A stretch of 24,136 nucleotides of DNA from Welwitschia mirabilis (Eukaryota > Gnetophyta > Gnetopsida > Welwitschiales): NCBI GenBank assembly GCA_051453625.1, contig JBOZIK010000001.1:70584660-70608795 (forward strand). Direction: 5' to 3'. Under the pieces are notes generated by a model. That model was not told where the DNA came from, searched no databases, and was given only the letters and a program-made list of their open reading frames with translations. Positions 1 through 9,394 of the stretch are shown piece by piece. Positions within the stretch are counted from its first letter, which is position 1, and each line of letters starts with the position of its first letter. The position numbers and the translations under genes are program-made.

Positions 1-333
1 GATCAGTATCTAAAAAGACCACTACAAATGGAAGGTGTTTCATTATTTGATTATGCAAAATATTATATATTCAATCCAAGAAAAATAGGTGATAAGGCCT
101 GACATCCTAGAAAGGAACATGCAATTGTCAGAGCTATTCCGAGATTTTGTGTGCAATCTAACAGAGATGATAACAAGAGGATGGCTTATTGTTGGGCTTA
201 ACTACTTCTTCATCATCCATTTAGAGATATTAAAAATGATTTGGGAAACACAGATGAAGAAATAGAGGCTAAATGGATATCCGTTACACATATGTTTTTA
301 CCATTCTTCATTCGAAAAAATAATTTTTGCTTG
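1..333 (+). pseudogene. Helitron Rep/helicase protein fragment, decayed
   Basis: Frame 1 reads for 111 codons with two in-frame stops (TGA at 100-102, TAA at 199-201) and no frameshift. Recognisable stretches are DQYLKRP near residue 2, VSLFDYAKYY near 15, AIVRAIPRF near 42 and LLLHHPFRDI near 68. This order matches the segment between the Rep domain and the PIF1-type helicase domain in plant Helitron proteins, including the conserved LxLHHPF block. The protein would nick and unwind DNA during rolling-circle transposition. The fragment runs off the left window edge and is cut on the right by an N gap, so neither terminus is visible. It lies opposite in orientation to the Helitron fragment at 3766-4732, so the two are not simply one gene. 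A family-level call only. Confidence 0.6.
299..333 (+). repeat. direct repeat, left copy (about 35 bp)
   Basis: The last 35 bases before the gap recur with few changes at 1060-1095. The shared sequence begins taccattcttcattc and ends tttttgcttg. In the left copy it is the end of the Helitron reading frame. Confidence 0.7.
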
Positions 334-433
334 NNNNNNNNNNNNNNNNNNNNNNNNNNNNNNNNNNNNNNNNNNNNNNNNNNNNNNNNNNNNNNNNNNN
401 NNNNNNNNNNNNNNNNNNNNNNNNNNNNNNNNN
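334..433. other. assembly gap (100 N)
   Basis: Exactly 100 N, the usual placeholder for a gap of unknown size. It interrupts the Helitron fragment. Confidence 0.98.
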
Positions 434-1059
434 GGACTGGACGCAGCGCTGCATTGGAATCAGTGGAATCAACGGAAATTTTCTTTCTTCATTTGGAGAG
501 GAATCACTTTCTATTATTTCACAGTAACCGTCTCAAACCGTCTGAGTTTGTTTTGTTGTAATTATATTTTGATTTATAAAATAAGGGAAAGGTTTAATAG
601 AGATTATCGAGGTGATAGCACCCTTACTAGAAACTAACACTAAAAATAAAAATAATAACTAAGCCTTCTATGATCTATGTGTATATATATATATATATAT
701 ATGATTTAAAATGATAAAATAAAAGACTGCCTACAATTTACAAAACACTTATAATTTATAGCCCATTTTAATTTTTAAACAAATGATGATGTTTTGGGTT
801 ATATCTCACACTTTTCTTCTTTTGCCTTACAAATTAGACCCATCTTGCAAAACAAAATACTTTTGGTAAAATGCATTTGATATTTTACATAAAATGTTTT
901 TCTCCACAAATTGGAAATAGCTGAATGGTGCAAAGGGCTGTGGTAGCATAATTTCAATGCAAATGATCCTAATAATTTCATAGTTCCTTACATAGTTAAG
1001 CTTCCAAATTTTTCCTTGATTTTTTAACCATCAGAATAGGAGATTATTGGCCTTCTTTG
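434..1059. other. unassigned block between the two direct repeats
   Basis: The first 110 bases are clearly less AT-rich than the surroundings and hold several CpGs (gacgcagcgctg, caacgg, two ccgtct). All three plus frames are open for 30 codons or more here, but I recognise no protein. A small palindrome (ggtg-atag-cacc) lies at 611-622. From about 640 the sequence returns to ordinary AT-rich DNA. A captured gene piece inside a Helitron is possible but not shown. Confidence 0.35.
682..702. repeat. (TA)n microsatellite
   Basis: About ten uninterrupted TA units. Confidence 0.95.
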
Positions 1060-1095
1060 TACCATTCTTCATTCTAAAAAATAAGTTTTTGCTTG
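1060..1095 (+). repeat. direct repeat, right copy (about 36 bp)
   Basis: Near-copy of 299-333. The pair brackets the block 434-1059, so that block is either an insertion that split the Helitron sequence or the result of a scaffolding error at the 100-N gap. Downstream of this copy I cannot follow the Helitron frame. Confidence 0.7.
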
Positions 1096-2619
1096 AGATG
1101 TTTGTCAATGATACCTCATTAAAGTAATATTACTACAAGAAAGAAAGCCTAATATTAAAAGAAGATGATGCAATGTTCTATTTTCCTATAATTTATTTTA
1201 ATGTTCCAAATTCATATAATTATTAACACCATTAATGTTATCTTCTTGTTAGTTACCATTTTTCAAAGAAGAAACAAGAAATGAAAAACTAAAACTAGAA
1301 GACTTTTTTAATAGTATCTACTTCAAGATTTCAATTTGAATCTTCCTCATCTCTAAATAATGATTCTAGAAAATAATCCTTAGGTTAGATTTAAGAAAGT
1401 TCTTTAAGAATAAAAAAGGTCATGCTCTAAAGATTATTTATAAGGGTATTCTAGATTCATTTAAAACTCCTATTGTAGGTGAAGAGTATTATGCTTTGGT
1501 GAAATATTAAAAAATGACATGTCAATAACAATCGTTCTAGGAAGCTAAAACATAAAAAGAAGGATAGGATATTTTTGAAACTTTATTTTCAAATGGTATT
1601 TATACTTCTAATAGTTTTCTACATTAACTTTAGTTATGGATGTTGATTTAGAATTTAATACAATTTTATCAAAAATTAATGGCAACATTTCCCATACTAA
1701 TTCCTCATGATTATTTATTCATGAAATGTATAAGGCCTTAGAACTAAGCTTTATAGAAAATGTATTGGTCTTTATCTTTATTCCACTGCATTTACTAACT
1801 TTATTCTTCTTCAAGAAATTATGATTTCATCTTCAAATATAGATCTTTCTCATTAGCATTTTATACATAATGTATTTCATTTTTCCATTATTTTTCATCC
1901 TAGATGGAAGCCATCCTTGAAATTGATCTAGTTAAGATAGTAATCAAAGGATTATTTAGGCTATCTTGGCCTCTAATTTTGGAAGTTTTGGTATTTGCTC
2001 TATTTATGCTTTTAATGACTCTAAGAATCATTTCACTTTATGATAAGAATTGACTTCTACGATTTCTAATATTTTTTGGATTTTCATAGCTTATTTTAAT
2101 ATGTTAGAGTCTAATAAAATAAAATAGGTTGTATTTTTTGATGTATAAAGACTCCAAAAATTCTAGCTTAGGGTGACTTTTAAGGAGAGATTTTATGTAA
2201 TTAATGTTTGGATTAGTCTAGCTATGCTTATATCACTCTACATATTATAGATCAAGCAAGATAATTCTAGGAATATGATCCATACAAAAATAAATCTAAG
2301 TTTTACTAAATTAAACTAGGACTTCCATTTATAATATAGTCCCAATGTTATTCTTTTCAAGAGATAACTATAGTAGATAAAATAATGATACATAATATAT
2401 TTTCATAACTATGATAGAGAGATTTAGTATTTTAAAAGAGCGTTGTGATTAAGAAATAAAGCTACTAATGAGGCATAACTTTAAGAAACTAGCATGATCA
2501 TAACAATAATGGCATGAATTATAATAATAACAAATTACTCTATGATTAATTACCAGTAAAAATCTAACCTTTTCTAGGAGATTTTTATACTGGTTAAAAA
2601 TAGTCGTAGTCTTAGTTTT
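1096..2619. other. AT-rich DNA, nothing recognised
   Basis: I read both strands and found only short open frames with no family resemblance. A plus-strand open stretch near 1418-1507 gives about 28 codons but no motif I know. Probably old transposon-derived DNA. Confidence 0.4.
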
Positions 2620-3060
2620 AGGCATTAGACTTTATATGGGGGGTTATTTTATAATTGTCATCTAAGAACTCAGACCTTAGACTTTATATGGAGGTTATTT
2701 TATAATCATCATCTAAGACCTCAAACCTTAGACTTCATATGGTAATTATAAAATAATAGCCATGAAAGACCTTATACCTATATGAGGATTATCTTGTAAC
2801 CATCATAAAAACCTCAAACTTTATATGAAAGTTATTCTATAATTGTCATTACAAACCATAGCCTTAGATCTTATATGGGGGTTATTTTATAATTATCATG
2901 AAATTCTTTAGGTTTAGCCTTTATATAGGGGTTATTTTATAATCATTATAAATGTATCAGACTTTATATGAGGTTTATTTTTCAACTACTAATAAAAATC
3001 ATTTAGATTTAGAATTTATTTGGAGATTATTTCATAACCCTTATGAAAGACTTTATTTTT
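2620..3060 (+). repeat. degenerate minisatellite, about nine units of 45-56 bp
   Basis: Units carry the core actttatatgggggttat followed by tttataattgtcat and a variable tail such as ctaagacctcagac. Unit starts fall near 2620, 2676, 2727, 2773, 2820, 2862, 2918, 2961 and 3013. Units vary in length and diverge toward the right end, so the array is old. No continuous reading frame crosses it. Confidence 0.75.
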
Positions 3061-3067
3061 AGATTTT

Positions 3068-3590
3068 ATACATGGGCTATATTACTATCTTATATATATA
3101 TTTCATGTACATCTATAATTTGGTCAAAAGATATCACTCTATACCTCCTTTTAGATGAGGGTATAAGCATTAACCTAAACACATTTTGCCTACCCATTGG
3201 TGTTGATTATAGACACATTCATAGTTAACTTTTCCTTTAGTTAATGTTGAATTTTATCATTTGGTCAATGTTAATCATTCATCAAAAGTTAATGTCTCAT
3301 TCTCGACCAAAATTTTATAAGGAAATTTTGGCTAATAGTAGGAATATTTTGGCTAAGAGGCATTAACTTTTGATGAATGATCAACATTAATCAAATTATA
3401 AAAGTTAACATTGACTGAAGGCAAAGTCAACTATGAATGTGTTTATAGTTAACAACAATGTGTAGGTCAAATGTATTTAGGATAATGCTTGTACCCTAAT
3501 CCAAGAGGTGGTATAAAGTAATTTCTCTTAGACAAATTAAAGAAGTATATGAAATATATATCTAAGCTACTAGCCACTTTCCACTTATTA
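3068..3590. repeat. large imperfect inverted repeat (foldback)
   Basis: The left arm (about 3068-3322) is the imperfect reverse complement of the right arm (about 3336-3590), with only a short loop. Clear anchors are cattcatcaaaagttaatg (left) against cattaacttttgatgaatg (right), and cacattcatagttaact against agtcaactatgaatgtg. Arms differ at perhaps a fifth of positions, so the structure is old. A transcript through it would fold into a long hairpin. It could be a foldback element or MITE, or two LTR ends joined head to head; the right arm merges into an LTR-like promoter segment. The only open frame inside (3043-3228) is not recognisable. Confidence 0.75.
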
Positions 3591-3619
3591 TTAGTTATAA
3601 GTGTATTAATCATTAAGTG

Positions 3620-3677
3620 TCTTATGGAACTAATTTTATTAGTTAGTATCTTATGGAACTAATTTTATTAGTTAGTA
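3620..3677 (+). repeat. perfect 29-bp tandem duplication
   Basis: Two identical 29-bp units, 3620-3648 and 3649-3677, beginning tcttatggaac and ending gttagta. Perfect identity among otherwise diverged repeats suggests a recent slippage event. It sits just upstream of a TATA box. Confidence 0.9.
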
Positions 3678-3687
3678 CCTGTTGCCC

Positions 3688-3694
3688 TATAAAT
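3688..3694 (+). promoter_or_regulatory. candidate LTR TATA box
   Basis: cccTATAAATcatg, followed about 40 bases later by a pyrimidine-rich ttatctctctaaa stretch, is the usual layout of a plant copia LTR promoter. If so, the LTR is on the plus strand and ends in CA near 3767, exactly where the minus-strand Helitron sequence stops. That would place an LTR insertion inside the Helitron. The 5' end of the LTR is not resolved. Confidence 0.45.
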
Positions 3695-3765
3695 CATGTT
3701 TAGTAGTATACAACATTAAATTCCTTTATTAGAGTTATCTCTCTAAAATTTTTATAATGGTTTTA

Positions 3766-4732
3766 CATGTACTCTAAGATAATGTGTGGGTTTTCAATTA
3801 TGTTTTGCAATCACCATAATCTAGCTTTAGACAGATGATTTAGTTGTCCACCAAGCATGATATGACGTTGATAAGGCTAATATAAATATGCAGCACTTAA
3901 AGTAAAGAATACTATAGGAGTTCCAAGCTAGGTACCATGTCTAATAGGTTGCATTTGTTTTTTTTATAGTAAGAAGATGTGCCTCTTAGATAGCTTTCAT
4001 ATCTCATTAAGTTGTCTATTATTTTTATTAATGGATAATTGTTCATTTACTCATGTAATTCTTCTACCATGATTGGGACATCTACTATGTTCTTTTTGAA
4101 TAACATTATTGTAAACCTAAGTGCCTTGTATCTCATAATTTGAAAATATAATACCTAAAATGAAAAATAATTTTTAAAGGATTTAAATTTTTTTCCATTA
4201 AATTTGATACAGAACAAAACACATGAGAGAGTCCTTACTAAAATCTTGGATGATGATCAAATCATCCATCTTTACATCTTAAAATATGCATTTCAAACTC
4301 ATGTAGCTTAACATCCTTAGCACTCTATGCGAAAATCTCACACTTACCTATAGGAAACAATGATGGAAATGAAATTGATGGAATACCTCTAGTGTTAAAA
4401 TCATTGACCAGTGACTCTTCTAGTAATGGCCATTTAGCACTTGTGAAGGAATCATTATATAAGTTTTGTAGCTAGCTCTTTATAGCATCAAGTTCTCTTT
4501 TAAGTTAAGGACATCATGTGATAACTAAGGATTTGTGCTCAACATTGTTAGAATCTTATATTTCTAGAATCAGACAATCAAAATGTAACTTTATTTCTCA
4601 TTCCTATTCACTAAGAGCAATGTCTTGAAGCATATGAAAGGCATTAACATCTTCATCATCACTAATATGATCTAAGGCATGCATATCTATCTTAACATCT
4701 TGATAAAAAGGATTATTCTCCTTCTTAAAGCA
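3766..4732 (-). pseudogene. Helitron-like N-terminal (Rep) domain, decayed
   Basis: Read on the minus strand, three blocks follow each other in the order expected for Helitron proteins. First, 4604-4732 is open for 42 codons with NNPFYQDVKIDMHALDHISD, like the pre-domain 'NPLYKDI' segment. Second, 4238-4447 (70 codons, three stops) contains FNTRGIPSISFPSLFPIGK and KLHEFEMHILRCKDG, matching the FPTLFPTG and RYKDGRF hallmarks of the Helitron_like_N domain. Third, 3766-4030 contains GTPIVFFTLSAAYLY, matching the FFTLSAADLxW motif, with its Trp codon now TAG, and then NIIENPHIILEYM. The R of DGRF is TGA, as expected for CGA deamination. Frameshifts separate the blocks. The HUH-nuclease and helicase parts are not seen downstream; the sequence stops at the putative LTR end at 3767. 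Confidence 0.75.
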
Positions 4733-4850
4733 TAAGGTATGATAAAATCACATCTTATAAAATCACTAAACTGAAGGCCAGAGATACCGGAACCAAGATT
4801 ATAAGAAAAGCTTTCACAACCTCAGTTTATAATATTTGGTAGCAAGGGAA

Positions 4851-5323
4851 NNNNNNNNNNNNNNNNNNNNNNNNNNNNNNNNNNNNNNNNNNNNNNNNNN
4901 NNNNNNNNNNNNNNNNNNNNNNNNNNNNNNNNNNNNNNNNNNNNNNNNNNNNNNNNNNNNNNNNNNNNNNNNNNNNNNNNNNNNNNNNNNNNNNNNNNNN
5001 NNNNNNNNNNNNNNNNNNNNNNNNNNNNNNNNNNNNNNNNNNNNNNNNNNNNNNNNNNNNNNNNNNNNNNNNNNNNNNNNNNNNNNNNNNNNNNNNNNNN
5101 NNNNNNNNNNNNNNNNNNNNNNNNNNNNNNNNNNNNNNNNNNNNNNNNNNNNNNNNNNNNNNNNNNNNNNNNNNNNNNNNNNNNNNNNNNNNNNNNNNNN
5201 NNNNNNNNNNNNNNNNNNNNNNNNNNNNNNNNNNNNNNNNNNNNNNNNNNNNNNNNNNNNNNNNNNNNNNNNNNNNNNNNNNNNNNNNNNNNNNNNNNNN
5301 NNNNNNNNNNNNNNNNNNNNNNN
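4851..5323. other. assembly gap (473 N)
   Basis: Sized gap. The N-terminal part of the minus-strand Helitron gene may lie here. Confidence 0.98.
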
Positions 5324-5905
5324 TTCCTAGGCTAGCTTCAATCAGATAAAATTTAGCTTATAAATCTCTCTTACTAGCATAAAGAAAATAAAAGACACTC
5401 CATCAAATCAATTTTGGTGCCAAAACCTCCATATTAACCTAGAATTCAAATAAAAATTATAAAAGAGATGATAATCAATTCTTCAAGTTATTTGCTGTGC
5501 AAGCTCATCACCTGGGTATAGAGGAGGACAAGCATAATCCTCCTAGTACCCCCTTCTCAGATTTCTGTGGTCTTTAAAGGAAGAAAAAAAGTCAGTGTTA
5601 ACTTTTGATGGCAGGACTCCCCTGTTTTATCTAAGAGCCCCCAGTTTCCTATAAAGAACTGAAAATCTTTGAATAAGATTACAACCTCTAGTGGAAAAAG
5701 TAGTTTAGAAGACGATAGTTAGGAATAAGTCAGTTTTGGATGAAAACAAAATTTTATGTCTAAGAAAATAGCATTGATGTAGTATGACTCCATTAGTCTG
5801 CTATCGATCCACCTAGCCTGGAAGTGCAGTTTCACTTATGATTAGTTAGGAGTATTAGCAGAGCATTCAAGAGTTCATTCAACAATCTATCTTCGAGGTC
5901 ATTTG

Positions 5906-5953
5906 CTGCATCTAGGAAAGAACCTTATCTATTTATTCATTTTCTAGATGCAG
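5906..5953. other. stem-loop, 10-bp perfect stem
   Basis: ctgcatctag at 5906-5915 pairs with ctagatgcag at 5944-5953 across a 28-base loop. A third partial copy (agcatctagg) follows near 5965. No function can be assigned. Confidence 0.5.
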
Positions 5954-6174
5954 AAAGCATTTTAGCATCTAGGAAATTTAGAGGTCTCTAATCTGATACC
6001 TAAGTTATTTTTTTTCCTCCAAGCATGATAGCTGATCAATATATTTATGTGTAACTCTTCATGGCTGATTTTGTATATTAAGTTTCCTAAATGATTTGAT
6101 TCAGATCCAAGGAAGCCCTTTGGCCTTTTATTTTATGTTTTCAAGTCCTTATCTAACAGGTTTTATAGTTTGTT

Positions 6175-6294
6175 ATGAAGTATAGGACTTATGAGTTTTT
6201 CTTTGAAGATCTAGCTCGACAAGAACCAGCCCTTAGAGCTCTCCCCTCTCTTTGGTTAAAGGTCTCTTTCAGGAAGTCTTATTCTTTAGATTAG
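6175..6294 (+). other. short open stretch, 39 codons, unknown
   Basis: Starts with ATG and reads MKYRTYEFFFEDLARQEPAL and onward to TAG at 6292-6294. The amino acid mix is more protein-like than the AT-driven frames elsewhere in the window. A pyrimidine-rich ggtctctttcag sits inside it and would also suit a splice acceptor. I do not recognise the product, and chance is a reasonable explanation. Confidence 0.2.
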
Positions 6295-6604
6295 AAGAAT
6301 CTACTCTATCGTTCTCCCTTCTTACCTTTATATTGGATTTTTAGTTTTAATTTTTTTGATATCTGGAAGCATACTCATCCTTAGTAGTCCATTCTAATGT
6401 AGTGACCATAACCCATAGTTAGAGCTTGCATTATTAGCATCAGTAATAAAGGAAATTGTTATAGAATCTGGGTGCTCTCCTTAAGAAAATAAATCAAAAT
6501 GCGGAATGGATGATGACTTCAAGAAAGTAATTCAAATATATGTGTTTATCAAGCATTGCCTTAGCAGTTGCATAATTCATTTGTAGTTCTTCTCAGTATT
6601 GCAG

Positions 6605-6721
6605 GACCGCGGTTGATGCCCCTGTGACCTCTCATATTATGCTTGATGCCTATTTCTTAGGTTGGAAATTGGTGTTACTTGTGCTATGCTTAGTTGAACT
6701 AGAATACCTGGGGTTGAAATG
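6605..6721 (+). other. candidate coding exon, unknown product
   Basis: An acceptor-like ttctcagtattgcag ends at 6604 and a donor-like GTAAG begins at 6722. The 117-base interval is a multiple of three and lies in a frame open from 6576 to the TAA at 6723-6725. The product includes MLDAYFLGWKLVLLVLCLVE, a hydrophobic segment long enough to cross a membrane. There is no family match I can name and no second convincing exon, so this is a speculative entry. Confidence 0.2.
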
Positions 6722-6840
6722 GTAAGATCAGTCCCTAGAGCCTATTGGCAAAGCGTATTCAGCTGTCATCTCTTATTTTCTTCTCAAGTTTTCTGTTTGA
6801 GTTTGTACTAAAAGTTCCAGTAATGAAATTAAGCTAACTT

Positions 6841-7291
6841 TTATTAAAAAAGTATATTTTATGTTGATTTGATCTCTTCTCTTTAAAATAGCTTTTAGTA
6901 TTTACATAATTTTATAGGACAAAATCCTTACAATATGTGACACACTTGAGGAAAGATTGTTGTGTGCCCTTGATATCTTAGTTGATCATTAGTTTCATGA
7001 CTTAGAGAAATGGATTTATCCTTGAAATATGCATCTCTTCAACCTATGTAAGATAGAATAAAACAAATGGCTGAGGCCTAAGATTCATATCATTCAAATC
7101 AGAGAAACATCTAATTTCTTCATCATCAACTACGATGCCTTCCTTTTGCTCATATTAGCATCATCTAGATGGAGGATCATGTTTATCTTATATGAACTTT
7201 GTAGACTAATACATCTTATTACAAATTATGCATGATCTAGATTATGTAAATAATTATATTACCATTATGTTTATGTAAGTTAGGATATAAA
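6841..7291. other. AT-rich DNA, nothing recognised
   Basis: No family motif, repeat or convincing open frame on either strand before the gap. Confidence 0.5.
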
Positions 7292-7642
7292 NNNNNNNNN
7301 NNNNNNNNNNNNNNNNNNNNNNNNNNNNNNNNNNNNNNNNNNNNNNNNNNNNNNNNNNNNNNNNNNNNNNNNNNNNNNNNNNNNNNNNNNNNNNNNNNNN
7401 NNNNNNNNNNNNNNNNNNNNNNNNNNNNNNNNNNNNNNNNNNNNNNNNNNNNNNNNNNNNNNNNNNNNNNNNNNNNNNNNNNNNNNNNNNNNNNNNNNNN
7501 NNNNNNNNNNNNNNNNNNNNNNNNNNNNNNNNNNNNNNNNNNNNNNNNNNNNNNNNNNNNNNNNNNNNNNNNNNNNNNNNNNNNNNNNNNNNNNNNNNNN
7601 NNNNNNNNNNNNNNNNNNNNNNNNNNNNNNNNNNNNNNNNNN
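7292..7642. other. assembly gap (351 N)
   Basis: Sized gap. The apparent long open frames across it consist almost entirely of N and mean nothing. Confidence 0.98.
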
Positions 7643-7919
7643 GTGCTATGTTGAAGAGCTGCATTGTTCATGTTATTTATAATAAAAATATTAATTTTGT
7701 TAGAAATCTAGTTTTGATAAAGTAGTAAAGCTATAAAAAAAATTGACTAATACCTTCTTGATTATTATTATTGCTATTATTGTTACACATGTTTAAAGAG
7801 TTTGGTGAGTTAGCATTTTCATTAGGAAGTCTTTACCTCTTATGGTATCTTCTTTACTTTTCACAATTAAGAGCTCACTATAATTCCATCTTAGAATTCA
7901 TTTTATAGAAATGAAAAGT

Positions 7920-8520
7920 TACCAAAAAAGCTACATTTAGAAAATAAACATAACTGACAGAATCAAGTGAATTAAAAAACTTTTAAAAATCTCAAAAACC
8001 TATGTTAAAGAAGAAAAAACTTAATTTTTATTAAAACCTAATTTAAAAATACTTATTTCAAAAAATTTAAGTTAAAAAAACTTAATTTTCTAAAAAATTA
8101 CCTTATGAAAAGCTTAATTTAAAAACCATGATTAAAAAAAACATAATGTAAAGAAATTAAATATAAAAAATTAAATGTAATTTAAAAAGGATTAATATAA
8201 AGAAAAGTAAACTTAATTTAAAACAGTAATCTTTAAAAAATAACCTCAATTTAAAACCTCTTGTTTAAAAAAAATAATTTAAAATACTTAATTTTATATA
8301 AAACTTAATTTCTAAAAAACAAATTCAACAATAATCATTAATTAACAAATAAACCTAAAATTTTAAAAAACTTAACATCAAAAAGTTTAATGTAAACTAA
8401 AAGATGTAATCTAAAATACCAAGATATTTGATTAAATTTATTTTTAAAAAATTAGTTATTAAAAAACTTATAGTTAATATAAAAATAAAAAAAATATAAG
8501 ATGTAATTAAATTAAACATT
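7920..8520 (+). repeat. very A-rich degenerate simple repeat
   Basis: About 600 bases of A and T built on a loose motif like aaaaaacttaatttaaaa, recurring every 15-35 bases with strong purine bias on the plus strand. C and G are almost absent. It may be an old expanded A/T tract or a decayed tandem repeat; unit boundaries cannot be fixed by eye. The 277 bases before it (7643-7919) hold nothing recognisable. Confidence 0.6.
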
Positions 8521-8566
8521 ATTACAATTCTTTTTTTAATTATATATTTTCCATTTATGATACATT

Positions 8567-8605
8567 NNNNNNNNNNNNNNNNNNNNNNNNNNNNNNNNNN
8601 NNNNN
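8567..8605. other. assembly gap (39 N)
   Basis: Small sized gap exactly at the left end of copia copy 1, so the true end of that remnant is hidden. Confidence 0.98.
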
Positions 8606-8871
8606 AATAAGATAATTATAATGTGTAGTTGAGAATTTTAAATGATATTACCTGTTAACTTACTTGATTGGGCAAGGATCAATCCTCAACTTTCTATATA
8701 ACTTTGTAAACCTTTTAATCCCTATAGATTTTTTGAAAACATCACAAGGTAGATTATTAGTACATTGCATCATGATGTCTTTGTTGTGCTTTCCAATGTT
8801 GTATTAAATTCTTTTCTTTCTAAGAGTTTCTTTATGTATGCTTCTTATGTTATAGTTATGATTTATCTATT

Positions 8872-8881
8872 NNNNNNNNNN
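8872..8881. other. assembly gap (10 N) inside copia copy 1
   Basis: Compared with copy 2, about 140 bases are missing here (copy 2 has the LWHK integrase start in that interval, 19385-19530). Either copy 1 carries a deletion or the gap is badly undersized. Confidence 0.9.
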
Positions 8882-9194
8882 TGCATTATTAGAAATATCT
8901 TGTGAGGTAGTGATATATACAGTTGACCTCCTTTTACTAGAAAATAAAACTTTTGTATAATTTTATTCTTTAATGATACAATCATCTTTTGTAAATATAC
9001 CAAAAAAGTTTGCATTACAAAGTTAACTACTACTTAAAAAATTATGTTGTAGACCTACTACAAAGAATAAATCCTTTACTTTTGGTACATTAGCACTTCC
9101 AATAGTATCAATACCTTTGATAGGAACTTCTACGTTATCTCTAAATATTACTAATCCTTTATCTTATCCTATCAATGTGGTAAAATTCGATTTA

Positions 9195-9238
9195 GCTCTA
9201 GTTATGTGACTTGAGCATTCACTATCGACATACTAAGC
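9195..9238 (-). other. decayed aspartic protease active site (copia copy 1)
   Basis: Reads A-stop-Y-V-D-S-E-C-S-S-H-I. The catalytic Asp codon is 9224-9226; the Gly of the D-S-G triad is Glu (9218-9220). Confidence 0.8.
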
Positions 9239-9394
9239 ATTCTACTTCTCTGCTCCAAGTGCAATTTGTGCTAATGGTGCTGGTTTTGATTTAGATACCC
9301 ATACTTTTCTTAGTTTATTCTACATAAACTATTGTGCCTTTCTACTAGGCCTCTTAGCATTGTTAGTATAATATTTGTTTTTAAATTTCATTGG

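Larger units (their letters stand above)
5324..6840. other. less AT-rich stretch, no transposon recognised
   Basis: Base composition is visibly more balanced than on either side (runs such as cccccagtttcc, ctcccctctc, gaccgcggttgatgcccctg). I see no retroelement or Helitron motif on either strand. Two short open stretches look slightly exon-like (6175-6294 and 6576-6725, entered separately). A relic of a single-copy gene or its introns, a captured gene fragment, or an unfamiliar repeat are all possible. Confidence 0.4.

Noticed and set aside
1900-2260. LINE endonuclease or reverse transcriptase remnant
   Set aside because: A few short stretches looked suggestive, but no ordered set of motifs could be followed in any frame.
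3106-3772. catgtac at both 3104-3110 and 3766-3772 as a target site duplication of the LTR
   Set aside because: The interval between them does not start with TG, and the left occurrence is part of the foldback arm, so the match is probably chance.
4836-5330. Long open frame of 164 codons
   Set aside because: Almost entirely N; not evidence of coding. The same holds for 7237-7671, 22454-22642 and 23597-23875.
5324-6840. Organelle DNA insertion
   Set aside because: Composition would allow it, but I recognise no plastid or mitochondrial gene or tRNA in it.
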